From Helopsaltes ochotensis (lineage: Eukaryota; Chordata; Aves; Passeriformes; Locustellidae): a stretch of DNA of 64,000 nucleotides. The DNA is taken from the NCBI GenBank assembly GCA_013400155.1, contig VXBM01000135.1, positions 246,197 through 310,196 of the forward strand, read 5' to 3'. Position numbers and translations under genes: made by a program. Shown in pieces: positions 39,589-51,501 of the stretch (position 1 is its first letter; each line of letters opens with the position of its first letter). The notes beneath the pieces were generated by a model. It was given only the letters and a program-made list of their open reading frames with translations. It did not search any database and was not told where the DNA came from.

Positions 39589-42440
39589 GTCCTTAAAACT
39601 CCACTAGCATTAGTGAAGATAGTCAAATACTATTAGGGAGAAAGACAAATTCCCAGCACAAACATTCAACAGATTATGCAGTTTTTCATTCTTCCATCTC
39701 TGAGGGAATAACAACTGTAGTCCAGTGGGCAGCAAACTGCAGTATCATCTACTCTGCTGAAGACATTTGAGACCATGAAAGACATTACAGTGCAAGGCTA
39801 AGTATTGCTGACATTTTTTTCCAAAATAAACAAATCTGGAAGTTAGGATCTAATCACAAGTGACTGCAGCTCTTCACTGTTACATGTTAGGTGAGAGCTC
39901 ATGGTAGCTGAGGGATGCACACATCACCCACTTTCTCAAACTGAAATCTGTTCCATCACTGCATGATAATGATTGGGATATATAATTTCTGTCAGTAGAT
40001 CTTTGCTACCATAGATCTCTGCAACCTTTTGAAGCTGAAAGTAATCCATAGAAAGCTGGTGTTAAGGCATGATTCATGTATTTTTAAAAGCTGTGAAGAT
40101 ACAATGGATATGAACAGAAAAACAGCAAGACCTGTGAGTGTTGATCAGTGAAGGGCTTTGGCCCCTTGACTATACTATGACTACTTGTCAGGATTTAGGA
40201 GAAAGCTTCACTTCATTCAGCTATCCAGATGAATGAAGATGACCCAGTTACATCACAGAGGCAGTTCCAGTTCCACTGGTTTCTTACATGGTTATCATGA
40301 AGGCTCCACTGTTCCCCTGGTACGACTGTTGTGAGGAGAGCTCCTTCTGACATTTAGGCATGGTGCTATGCAGCTCTATATCCTTTACTGTAGGTGGTCA
40401 TGTTTGACCTACAGAGACTCTAAGATGACCTAAGGGACACAGATTGAGTGATCCCTGCTGGAAAAAGTCCTCCTGGTGCAGGTTGCACCCCTCATTGTTG
40501 TCTACTTTGTCTGCACAATTAAGCATCTAAACCTGGCCCTCAGTGTGATGCAGTGATCCTGTGCATGAATCTCCCAGCCCCAGGCACTTGGAATACAGTA
40601 TAGAAATCTCTGAAATCAATAAACTCTGCCAGTCTTGAAGCATCCCCTCTCACTACCTCTCTTGATGATGAAACCATGCAGAGGATAGCAAAAGCTAGTG
40701 TAGCTTTTGAGCCATTAAATCAGCGTGTCTGGAATTAAAAGGGCATCTAACTTCAAATAAATGTTAATGTGCACTGTGTGGTTGTCACCATTTTTCTCCA
40801 TGATTATAATACTAGGACAAATGAACAGGTTCCCATAAAGCCTTCCAGCCAGTTCCATGTGACCTATTTTTCTGCCCTTAGTGATGTTAAAATGTGTAGC
40901 ACGATATGATCCCAAGCAGTTCTGAGACAGTGTTCCTCTGAGGCTGAGCTACACCGGTCCAAGCATCTGATGCTTATCTCGGAAAAATGACTGCTCAGAG
41001 CTATTTTCTTATTTTAAAATGTGTGAACAGCTGAGAGGTCAGCCAATGAATTGTTAACCAGATACGCTAAAAGCAAATCTTCAGCTATGTGGCATTAGAT
41101 CTACAACATGGGACGCTGCAGCTAAGAGATGACCTGCTGTGCCAGGGAATATGAACTGGTACTGTCAAAGCCAATGAGCAGAACTGACTGACATCGTGCA
41201 GCACAGAACACGGCGAGGCAAGGCAGGAGGCTCCCTCTCATGCGTGTAGCAGCTATTTTGATGACAGTGCCAGTCATATATCTCGCCAAATTATCCATAA
41301 AGGAGAATCCTCATATGATTAACTAGTGGAAGACCAGCAATGGCTTTTTCTGCATTTGCCACATAGATGAGTTCTGAAGGTTATAAAATTGAACATCTTT
41401 GTTTTGCTGTACAGAATATGCAATAGAAAGGCTGATGTAAAATAATGCAATGAGGCTTGTTTCTTTTAAATCTGTAAAGAGAACACTTAGAGATATTGCC
41501 TGGGAAGATTAAAATTCTTTGGTCAAAAAACTTGAAATATTTCAGTTTTCCATATGGATTTTCTCAAGAAAGATGAAATCTCCTTTGCTCTTGTCTTTAG
41601 AGAGATGTGGAGTATTTAACAATTGCTGCAATATTTTTAAATCATATTTTTCAGTTATTAACTTTGTTAAATATTGCTGTTCAATGTTCTGCCCAAAAAT
41701 CATATATGGAAAATTGACACAAATTTATAATTCCAGGAAAATATTTTCATAGAAGAGAAAATGATTTTCTGATCATTCCAGAACAATATTTCCAGTAATC
41801 TTTGGATTTCCAGGCATTAGTCTTTCACAGATAATTTCTGTTCAATGAAGGAAAAGGTGTAAGTGTTCTGTTAAGACACACACAAAAAAAACCCACAAAA
41901 AACAAAAAACAAAAAACAAACAAATCAGATCTTATCCAATGATGCCCATTATTTCCTGGCCCAAGAACAGAAATATTTATTAAATAAGCTTCATACCATA
42001 TCATACTTTTTGTTTTCTTTCTCAGTTTAAGTTTTAACTTTTCAATCTCCTGAGGTAACAGAATGAGTCCCTTGGGCAGCACATGGCACACAAGGCTGGT
42101 TCAAGTCTAATACAAGATGATAATCCTCAACAGTAAATGTTTAGGATTTTCTTGGTAGCTTGCATTAAACCTGCAGTTTCTGGCTCAGTACTTGGAACAG
42201 TGTTTGAAGAATCAAACATTCCTGGCTGCCAGTTTTGGCATAGCTTTATCCAGCTCTCCTAAACCTACTTTCTGTTCTACGAAAGAAAAATATTAGATTA
42301 AATAAAAATGCCTGCTTAGGAGTAATGCTTGACTTGTTTTGGTTTGTTTTGGCACATATAAATAATGTGTTTTGAAAACAAAGTCAGACTTGTTGAGGGT
42401 AAATTTTAATGGTGTTGCAGCAGTCATTCTATTTACAACA

Positions 42441-42480
42441 AAACTGAAATATATTTCAGAAAACTGAAATATATTTCAGA
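42441..42480. repeat. Doubled 20-bp unit, each holding a 16-bp perfect palindrome
   Basis: The unit aaactgaaatatatttcaga is present twice in perfect tandem. Within each, CTGAAATATATTTCAG (42444-42459 and 42464-42479) equals its own reverse complement. The tandem could fold as two small hairpins or one larger one, and could be a dimeric protein-binding site. Function is unknown. Confidence 0.95.
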
Positions 42481-45400
42481 AGAGACTCAAATGCTACCCC
42501 AAAGTAGATATTATGGGCTTAGTCACAGTGGTAGCAAGTTCCTAAGCATCCATCTAAAATTACATTAGTATGATCTTTTGTGAATTTGCATTGCTTTTTA
42601 CATCATATAATTGGAAATAACGGACTCTGCAAAAAAATTTTTTTTTCATTCTATCTGACTTTGGTTTTGTTTAAATAAATGTATAGTGTTGAAGAGAGGG
42701 GAGGCATCATGTAGAATAAATCCAAAATTTATCAAAGTAAATGTCTTTCAGAGGAAGAGTTGATAGCTCTGAATTCCTAGCTCAGTGTTGTAATAAAACC
42801 AGATTCATCATTTGAAGATGATAATACTTATAAACTTTAATAATCTCAATAAAGAACACAGTTTGCTTCAGCATGTATGTGTCCAAATAATCTAATTTCA
42901 ATTAGGAGGAAAGGTTGCCTGAGCATAAATGTGTTCAATGCCTTGATCTGATGCAGGAGAGGATTGCCAGCATATACCAGATTATATACCCCGGGTTAAA
43001 AATAGGTTAAAAGTTTAGGTAAAATTAGTCTGTATATTCTGATGAAACATTTCATGTGCTTCTTTTTACAGAATGAAGATTTAATAAAACAGGCTGATCA
43101 ATTTTATATTGTTATTGTTTATACAATTAAAAAAAAAAGCTTGATATATTTTGTCTCAGTTTGGATTTTTTGGTCGGTTGTTTTGGGTTTTTTTTGTAAA
43201 AAGAAAATTAGGAATTTTTAGTATTCTCATACCATTACATTAGTTTCCCAAGAGAAAATAATTTAAAAGCAAAAATGCTCTAAATATCAAACCAGAAATT
43301 CATACTATTTTTACATATATATTACTCAAGAGATAAAAATAGATGATATTTAAAGGAAAGTGAAGAAAAATTCTTATATGGTTAAAAACATAATTTCATG
43401 TAGACATTATTTTCCAGCAATTATTCTTGAAATTTGAAATAATATATGAGGAACTATAGATGATATAATGTTTCCATAGGCATTATAGGAGATGTAATGC
43501 ATCAACTGCCAACCACAGCCCTTATTTACAGCTTGTTGAAATAATAAATTACTGTTTTACTCTGACAAAGAGTTGTGCTCTCATTGCACATTGTTTATAT
43601 AGATGTAGTCTGGTGCAGACTGTAAATTAGAAGATTGATTCTAAAGCTCATGGGAATTAATTCTGGAGTAACTTCCAAGTATGAGGAGAGGAGGAACCAA
43701 CCCGCATTTGTTAAAATCGATGATGATAAATTTATGCTTGGGTTAGGTGATCAGCTACAACTGACCTAGGAAAATTCCTCTGTTCTCTGTTTCAAACTAT
43801 GTTGCTCTTAGACCTTTACTCCACGCCTAATATATTGTTTGCTGGTAGCCAGGCTGAAATACTCAAGAAGACAAATGCAAGTAGGAAGAATTACACTGCT
43901 ATCTGGCTTTGCAAACCTAAGAGTTAGAAAGGAATAGCCAGTCCCCATCCTATAAAAACCACACAGCTTCTTTCTACTATCTATGAAAGCTTTTTAAAGA
44001 AACAGCCCATAATTAGTTGAGTAATATATTTACCTGGTTTTGGTGCATCAAAAATAAGGCACTGCTTGATAAATATATAAAGATCACACTAATTAAGTAA
44101 AAAAATGCATTATTTGAGCTCTATTTGAACACTTTCTATATTTAAAGTCAATAAAATTGACTTTGCAGTCATACTGATGTGGAAACATCTTGTTCCATTT
44201 GCCTTATAAGTTTATAATCAGGTACACAGAGCTGCTCTGTATTGTTGGAAAAAAAAGGGAAATTATATCTTAGAAAAGTGTGGATTCAAATCCGGTAGAT
44301 TCTGCTATTATTTTGTTTTTTCTATAGCTTCAAAAGTAAAAATGCCTCATTGTGCCAGAATTTCAAACTCAAGACTTTTTAAAGACTCACTTTTTTGAAT
44401 TTGTCCAGGTGATCAGATTTTGAGTCATTAGGATTGAGTGGTCACAGTATGAGCTGCTGAGTACCATCTACTAGCTAGTCATGTCTCAGAGAACCTGCTC
44501 CCTTTCTAGGGCTTTCCTGGTCCTTGTGGTAAGTGCTGGGTGCATTTACATGTGCAGCAGTATTATAAATAGTGCATTTAAAGTTGTTGTCACTGTAGTA
44601 AATGTTCATGAATGGGACCACTTTCTGCTTACAGGTTTTTGGTGGTTTTTTTGTGGAAAATTATTTTGCCTTGAACAAGATCTTTCCCTTTTGCCCGCTG
44701 GTTGCTTGCCCAGTTCTTTATATTTTCATATGTGTATGTTTATGTTGTCTTCTCTTGTCTCTATAAGAAAACTGGAACTGGTCTTAAGAGAGGAAAAAGC
44801 TTCTCTAAATGTAAAAGGGATTTGGCTATTAAATATCTATTAGTTCTATGTTTAAACCTATACATTGAATATGTTAATCTTCATTAATTCAGCTTGTTTA
44901 TTTGCTAAATAAAAGTTGTCTCTGTCACCTTATTACAGTTCCTTAGCTCTCCAATAAAATGTGACAATTTAGAAATCATAACAGCCTCTCTAATCTTAGG
45001 GCAGAAGATTTCCATTGTTAGAAATGTATCTAAAAACCTATTGATGCTTGATTACAGCTTCCAGGGACAGTCATCTTGTTAAATTGTAAGTGTCTTAGCA
45101 TTTGCTAAACTTTACTGTCTCTAATAATATCAGACATTTCCAAATTTTTTTTCATGTAAGAGTGTTCAAGTTTCTGTGAAATGTGGGAAGAATTCACAGA
45201 AATTATTGAGAGTAATGTAATCCCCCCAAAATCTTCCACATATTTTATTTTTTCATGTGCTTTTAATACATTTCTGAGAAAATTCAGAAATAAGTGTAAA
45301 ATCTGAAGCCCTAAAAAAGTAAAAATATCATTATATCTGTTCAATATCCTTGGCTTAGATTAAGATAAAAATTGTAATAATTTATAAAAAGGCCAAAAGT

Positions 45401-46498
45401 TATGTTGGGCCAGTAAGTATTGAGCTAACAGTGTAGTCAGCATCAATAATAAAAGGGAAATTTTCAGGTTTTTAAACCCAGGAAATAACTCTTTGAAACT
45501 CAAAACATTTTCAGTGTAAAAACTAAGCTAGGCTCTGTTTTAATTAACCCAGCCCTGATTTATGCTGCCTATTCATGGGTAAGTGTAACTTTTTTATCCT
45601 AAGTAGACTCAGATCTGTATCTACGGAGAAATGATGTCAAGTTATCGGTATTGGAGCACATGACTGCTGTGTACAATAGCAACACCTCTTTTTCCATGCT
45701 CTGTGTACCGAAGGTCAATATTAGATGTGTCATTACCTCACGCACTGTTTGGAATAGGTCTGTTTACTCGTGAAACAGAATGACTGAAATACCACTCCTC
45801 TGCATAGTAACCGATTTTCTTAGTCTGTTCTTCAAGATTAATTCAAAGTTACTGACAGTGATCATTTATGCATGAACATTTTAGACAAACTGCACTACGC
45901 AGCTGACTGCTTAGTTGGTATACACTGTAAATCAAAGGTGTATTTGACAGTACAGGAAAGATTATTTTGGAAACTAATTACAAATTAACAAATCATAAAT
46001 ATGGGTATGCACAGTGCTGTGAAAAATGTCTTTGTTTATATTGGGGCTAGAAAGAGTCCCAGTCCTTACTGAATTTTTCAGAATTCTTACAATATACTAT
46101 CTTCAGTGATAGGTTTGGTTTGGTTTCCAAATTAACTTCTTCAATTAAATAAACCAAACAACATCTCATATTCTCTGAAAGTGCCTCCTCCACTTTCATT
46201 TGGCACACATTATCCCTTGTATTTGTGTAGTAAAATAACTTTCTTGAATCATTTAATACCACAGTCTCTCTTTTAGCTGCTTTACTCAATCATGATTCAG
46301 AATGAATAACTGAGTGCCTTATCAAAAGTACTTCCCTATTAGAATTTCTTCTCTTCCTAGTAACTCGGATCAAATATTAATTCTTTCGGAGACTGAAAAT
46401 CCACTCCGTGCATTTAAAAGCATAGGAAGCTTTAGATTTTTAGATAGCTGGAGATCAAACAGAGTTTAAAGACAGCACAACTAAATATTTTAAAATTT

Positions 46499-46518
46499 TG
46501 AATTTGAATTCAAATTCA
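46499..46518. repeat. 20-bp perfect palindrome
   Basis: TGAATTTGAATTCAAATTCA reads the same on both strands, centred on an EcoRI-type GAATTC. It lies beside another AT-palindromic run (about 46486-46499). It may be a chance product of AT-rich sequence. Confidence 0.9.
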
Positions 46519-48720
46519 TCAGATGTTTTTCTTGAGATATGTTTTTGGAGTTTTGGGGTTTTTTTCTTCCCCAATGAATGCTCATAGGTTTTACTTAATA
46601 TAAATTCTCCCTGCTTTTGCAGCCTTAATTGCTTCAGCCCTAAAAGTTTCTAAGGAAACTCTATGCAAAGCTCAGCATTTCTTTGACTGCAGAGATTTTA
46701 ATGGTATATTTTGTATCTGCCAAGAATGATCCCACTGAAGATATCTCTTGGTTACTGGCTGGTATCAGTGCATGCAACCTTAAGTTGACAGGATTAACTT
46801 TGTCTGAATTTTCTGTCTCAAACTGTGTAACAGGCAAGGTGAACTGTTGAGAATTTAAGGCCTCTGAGTGAATAAATATGGATGGCAAGTGGCATGTCCT
46901 AATTGGATTTTATTTTAGAGTAATATAAATATTTAAGGTAGATGGGCAAACTGTTTTCTGGGGCTATTTATCTCTTTATATGAGCAATAGGAGGAGACTA
47001 AATGACAAACTGAGGATAGGCTCCTTCGTGGCATTTTCCCTGTAGAAAATTCCCCAGCATTTTAGGAAAAATATGAATTTTCATTATTCCCTAAGTATTT
47101 TCTTAATTGGTAAATTTTTCATCTGGACAGAATTTCTGAAGGAAGAAACAGCACTTTCCTCCCATTTTTTTTCTTCAAATAATTTTAGGGAGTTTTTTTA
47201 ACTGTGCTTTTTCTAAGTTTCTTAAGTATAGAGATCATATCTCATGATCTTCTTTGAGCTTTATGAGTTTTATTAGTGAGGGACCAATTCTCACAATACA
47301 TGGAGGCTCTTCATCAGCCATGTATAAAGAGGCAATACTACTCTGGTAAGAAAGTCTTGGTGTCACTGTCCACAAATGAACGTGTTGATCAAAGGATTAA
47401 GAATTACTTTTATGGAGGTGATAATTAATTATGTATGATATATGAACATGGAAGGAGGATCACATGAAAGTGTACAAGTATTGTCACATGGAGGCCATAA
47501 TTTACTCTAAAAAACAAGTCAAGAAAAATTATATTATAGTACTTTCAGAGCCATATCTTTGAACCTAATAACCTATGACTAAAGTGAAACTAGTCACACT
47601 TCCATGACACTTCAATTAGACTAACAATCTATTTGCTGTTGCATTATCAGAAACACTAAAGAAGTTAAAGATTTTATATTTCACAATATAAAATGGTGAG
47701 GAAAAGAATTAATTTCTCATAATAAGAATAAAAATAAATTCTACTAGGATAGAAGGAAAGATTCTCAGTAATATGAAATCACCACGTTTTTATTCCTAAT
47801 ACAATTTCACATAAATACCAACAAGAATCAATCTGACTGGATTGAAGCCTAAATCAGCTTCAAGAAATAAACTGTAAACTCCAAATGTAATGACATTTTC
47901 TTCTATTCCTCATTAATAGTTTTGCATGAAACAGTGAGGATACTTCACAGTTAAAATATATGCCTTGTAAGCCATTACCTCATTTTACCCCTGTAGGTCA
48001 GTCCCAGTAAGGGATTCATGCACCCAAATAGGTGACACCCAGGAGAAGGGGTCATTTGGCCCCTATGCAGAGGATGATTTAGACATTTTAGTGGGAATCA
48101 GAGCAATCACATTGTTGAGCAGCAAGGAAAATCATCTACAGATAACCAAAAGGCTGATGCACACTTGATATTTATGGTAATCACCTAAAGCTGGCATAAG
48201 ATGTTTCTGCTGCTTTTGTATGACCCAGAAAAAAGATTTTTTGAAGGTTGGCTTCAGGATTAGGAACCACAGGATTAAGATTACAGAACTACAGATTTTA
48301 AAGATTAGTATTAGATTTTGATCATAAAGTTTTAATGGTCTAGATTTTACCAGACAGCATGACAAAATTAACCTTAAGAGTGCTAAATGTCATTTATGGC
48401 TGGGGTCATTAGAAACTGCTCAATTCATGATAGGAAAGGGAGACAGATATGCAGAAGAGAATTAGAGACAGGATCAAGGAAGAGGTTTGTTTGGTGGTGA
48501 CCCTGTGGCAAAGACTAAGATGGTTTTTCAGTTGGGGAAGATGATTTAGAGTTCAGACTGGTCTACAGATTTGAGCTGAGACTGGGAAGACTGATGAGTT
48601 ATGATAGTACTCATGTTTTACGGTCTACTGGGCCAGTGTTGCAACTGAGATCAGGAATAGGATTTAATCCAACAGGAACCAATGGGAACAAATGCAGTAC
48701 AGACACAGACACAGGGGTTG

Positions 48721-48787
48721 AAAATAAAATAAAATAAAATAAAATAAAATAAAATAAAATAAAATAAAATAAAATAAAATAAAATAA
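48721..48787 (+). repeat. (AAAAT)n microsatellite
   Basis: Thirteen uninterrupted AAAAT pentamers plus a partial unit. The frame on the opposite strand that reads through it is only the translated repeat (FYFIL units), not a protein. Confidence 0.97.
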
Positions 48788-50945
48788 AGTCAACCAAATC
48801 TGTCTTAAACCTGAGTAGAAACAAATACATAAACCAGTTAGGATTAAGTTGAGGCCTAACTCATGAGGTACTGGTGGAGAGATATTTGGAGAGATATAAG
48901 TCTAATAAGAATTTCAAAACTGTGGTTAGAATTGCATTGGTGTGGATGTTGGTACTGGCTTTGGCTGGCAAACCAGCTGGAGTTGATAAATCTAAGTTAT
49001 GTTTGTTCTGATAGCTACAGATTACATTTGGGACTAGGCAGAGACTGCTGGCATGGAGACTGCAGATCTTTCATCCATGCTTGAACTTGCCTCAGTTGCT
49101 ATTCTATTCTAATACCCACCTATTCAGTTGCTTTCATTATTGAAAGACCTGATGGAAGATGCTGGTCTCATGTTAGGACATGATCCCTTAAGCGTTGGGC
49201 TGGGCAAGGTTCACTGCTGTTTTTCAAATTCCCAGATCTTTTGATACCAGAATGAAAGCTCTAAAATAAATTAGCCACTCATTGATGTAAGTGCATACTT
49301 GTGGATTTATTTGATTTTCTTTGAATGGTAATGAAATAATGCTTCCCTCAGATTGTATAGAAAACTTGGTAATTAAATTGAATAAAATAATTGTGGAATT
49401 CATTGAAAACCCATTAAAATTCACCAATAGCAAGCCTATTTTTATAAGCTATTACTTTAGAAAACATCATAAAGTGTAGCACATAGAAGTTGAAATAATT
49501 TTCCTAAATAAGGAGAAACATTTACTTTTACAACATTAATTCTTATTGTTTCTTGGGTTTTGTTTTTAAATAGGTGATCATCTGTCTAGTTAGTTTCTTA
49601 GAAGGGTTATAACTGCTTTTTCCTTATTATGATGATGAACAGAAAGGGGAACAAAAATGTAATAACACGTCTTTGGTTCATCGCTTGATTATATCAACTA
49701 TTTTAAAGCCTTAAAAATTCATTGTATTAAGATACTGCTCCTGTCAGTGACATTTACCTTCTATATTCGCAGTTTTATCAACTCCTTTACCAACATGTTT
49801 TAAAAAATTAATTGCACATTTTCCATGTTTTTTTCTTTCAAAATAAGATTATTTTTCTCATTATCTAATGTCAATTGTGAGCAAATTGCAGAGAGCACTA
49901 AAATTCAAAATAATTCAGTACTATATAGAAAAATCCATCAGCCTTTTCTGTCACAGCTAGCACTCTGAACAGCAGAGACTGAAAGAATTCCAACCAGTAA
50001 CTATTAAAATGGGTCCTCTAGGTCCTAAAAGCTAAGGAAAAAAAANNNNNNNNNNNNNNNNNNNNNNNNNNNNNNNNNNNNNNNNNNNNNNNNNNNNNNN
50101 NNNNNNNNNNNNNNNNNNNNAACAACACCAAAAGAAAAAAAACAAGCCAACAAAACATAGGGAAAAAAATTAGAGTAAAAATCTGAAAAGAAACACCTTT
50201 TGTGCTAGTAATCCAAACATCAAATCATAGGCCATCTCTTCCAATTAATGTTGTACAGTTTCAAAGGCCATAGGCTACTTCTAGTCATGGTTTAATTATA
50301 TTAATATCTTCACTGGGGGACACAAAGATAGATTAATAAAAAATAGCTGACAACTTCTTTAATTTTTCTCCAGAGAAATAGGTCTGAAGTAAACACTGAC
50401 CTAAATGTTAATTGACTGAGTTCCCTGAATTTTTAAGAAAGCAAAACTTGGAGCACAGATGGTAGAATTAATGAGAGTGTAAATCGAGGTATATGGTCGT
50501 TTTATTTCTTTTCAGCCTTACATAACTTCAGAACTTCAGGTGAGACACAGCTTTTCATTTAGCATGTCACGATATTGTCACATGTCACACTCAGGCTACC
50601 ATTGTAATTTTGATGATGGCGATGAAGATGAAATAAACATAGAAATCAATGCTTTAGAAGGCATGATCTGCCCAGATATCTTTTTAATTTTACTGATACC
50701 ACCCTGTCAATTTACAGGTTTTTTCTGAAAAAATTAGAGATGTTCAGATGGGATTATCTGAAGGAGGCAAGAGAAGTCCAGTATAGAGTATATCATATAC
50801 ATTGTATGACTGAGGCAGGAGTGTTACCTTAAGATTTGGTTGAAAGCTCATTTAGAGTTACATACAACAGCATTGTCCACAAAAATCACTCAACGTGATA
50901 CAATGTGGTGTACAATGTCATTATACTGCTAACATAAATTTTGTG
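48788..50945. other. Unique noncoding tract with 75-N gap
   Basis: No gene or transposon is recognised. The gap at 50046-50120 interrupts an A-rich stretch. The segment 48860-49080 is relatively G/T-rich but not identified. Confidence 0.45.
50046..50120. other. Assembly gap, 75 N
   Basis: Undetermined bases flanked by A-rich sequence on both sides (A-run before, 'aacaacacc' then A-runs after). It is likely a collapsed simple repeat; the true length is unknown. Confidence 0.99.
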
Positions 50946-50951
50946 ATATTG

Positions 50952-51495
50952 TGTTGCATCGTGCTACAGCGTGTCCCTGAGAGTGACCTGCGCCTTCGGG
51001 GCCAGTGTACTCTGCTAATAAAGAGCTGATAATAAAGATGAGACCAACCACATTTGGAAATCTGAGTGCTGTTTAGTATCAGTGAATACGTTGTGGGTAC
51101 AGCCTTGAACGTGTTGCAGGGACGAGAGCCAAAATGGAGCCAAGGATTCAGGGTTATATACCAGAAAAAAGGGGTGTTTCTGAGGTCAAGGTCCAATAGG
51201 GATAGAGAAAAATGGTGCAGAGGGGTGGCCAGGAACCAGGGGAGCTAATATGATCACCGGAGTGTGGTACTGCAGCAGAATTAACACAATGGGGTCCAAG
51301 GGTATGAAGAACATTATAGGAGGGGTGCATATATGGTGAATGGGGCTGAACAGGGTGACATAACCTGACAAACAAATGAATCAATGAAGCTCAAGAAATA
51401 TTAACATATTGCTGCAAAGGCCCATGGGAGGAAGTTTTTTCTCACCCTAATCTAAAAGTGTATCTCTCCTGGTGGCTGGCCCCTGGGCCTCCACA
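50952..51495 (-). mobile_element. Solo ERV LTR, 544 bp, with imperfect 6-bp target duplication
   Basis: On the minus strand it starts TGTGGAGGCCCAGG and ends ...GCACGATGCAACA, giving the TG...CA ends of an LTR. The flanks are ATATTG (50946-50951) and ACATTG (51496-51501), matching at five of six positions. A 6-bp duplication points to an ERVK-like (class II) integrase. Promoter parts are in order on the minus strand: ATTGG (CCAAT-type, 51193-51197), then TATATAA (51154-51160). No retroviral genes adjoin, so this is a solo LTR. An AATAAA signal in the right orientation is not visible, so LTR function is doubtful. The short open frames on both strands here are not genes. Confidence 0.8.
51154..51160 (-). 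promoter_or_regulatory. TATA box of the solo LTR
   Basis: TATATAA on the minus strand lies about 33 bp downstream of a CCAAT-type ATTGG at 51193-51197, the spacing and order of an LTR U3 promoter. Transcription would run towards lower coordinates. Activity is inferred, not shown. Confidence 0.55.
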
Positions 51496-51501
51496 ACATT
51501 G

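Larger units (their letters stand above)
39589..48720. other. Unique noncoding tract with candidate conserved segments
   Basis: No gene is recognised; the 120-codon frame at 44481-44843 has no domain. Repeat-free segments with mixed composition at 41040-41420, 43490-43740 and 45530-45960 stand out from the AT-rich background and are discussed as candidate conserved noncoding elements. Palindromic structures lie at 42441-42480 and 46499-46518. Confidence 0.45.

Noticed and set aside
44481..44843. 120-codon open frame
   Set aside because: No domain, no conserved-looking motif; sits in AT-rich unique sequence.
48611..48793. Antisense frame rich in FYFIL repeats
   Set aside because: It is the translated (AAAAT)n microsatellite.
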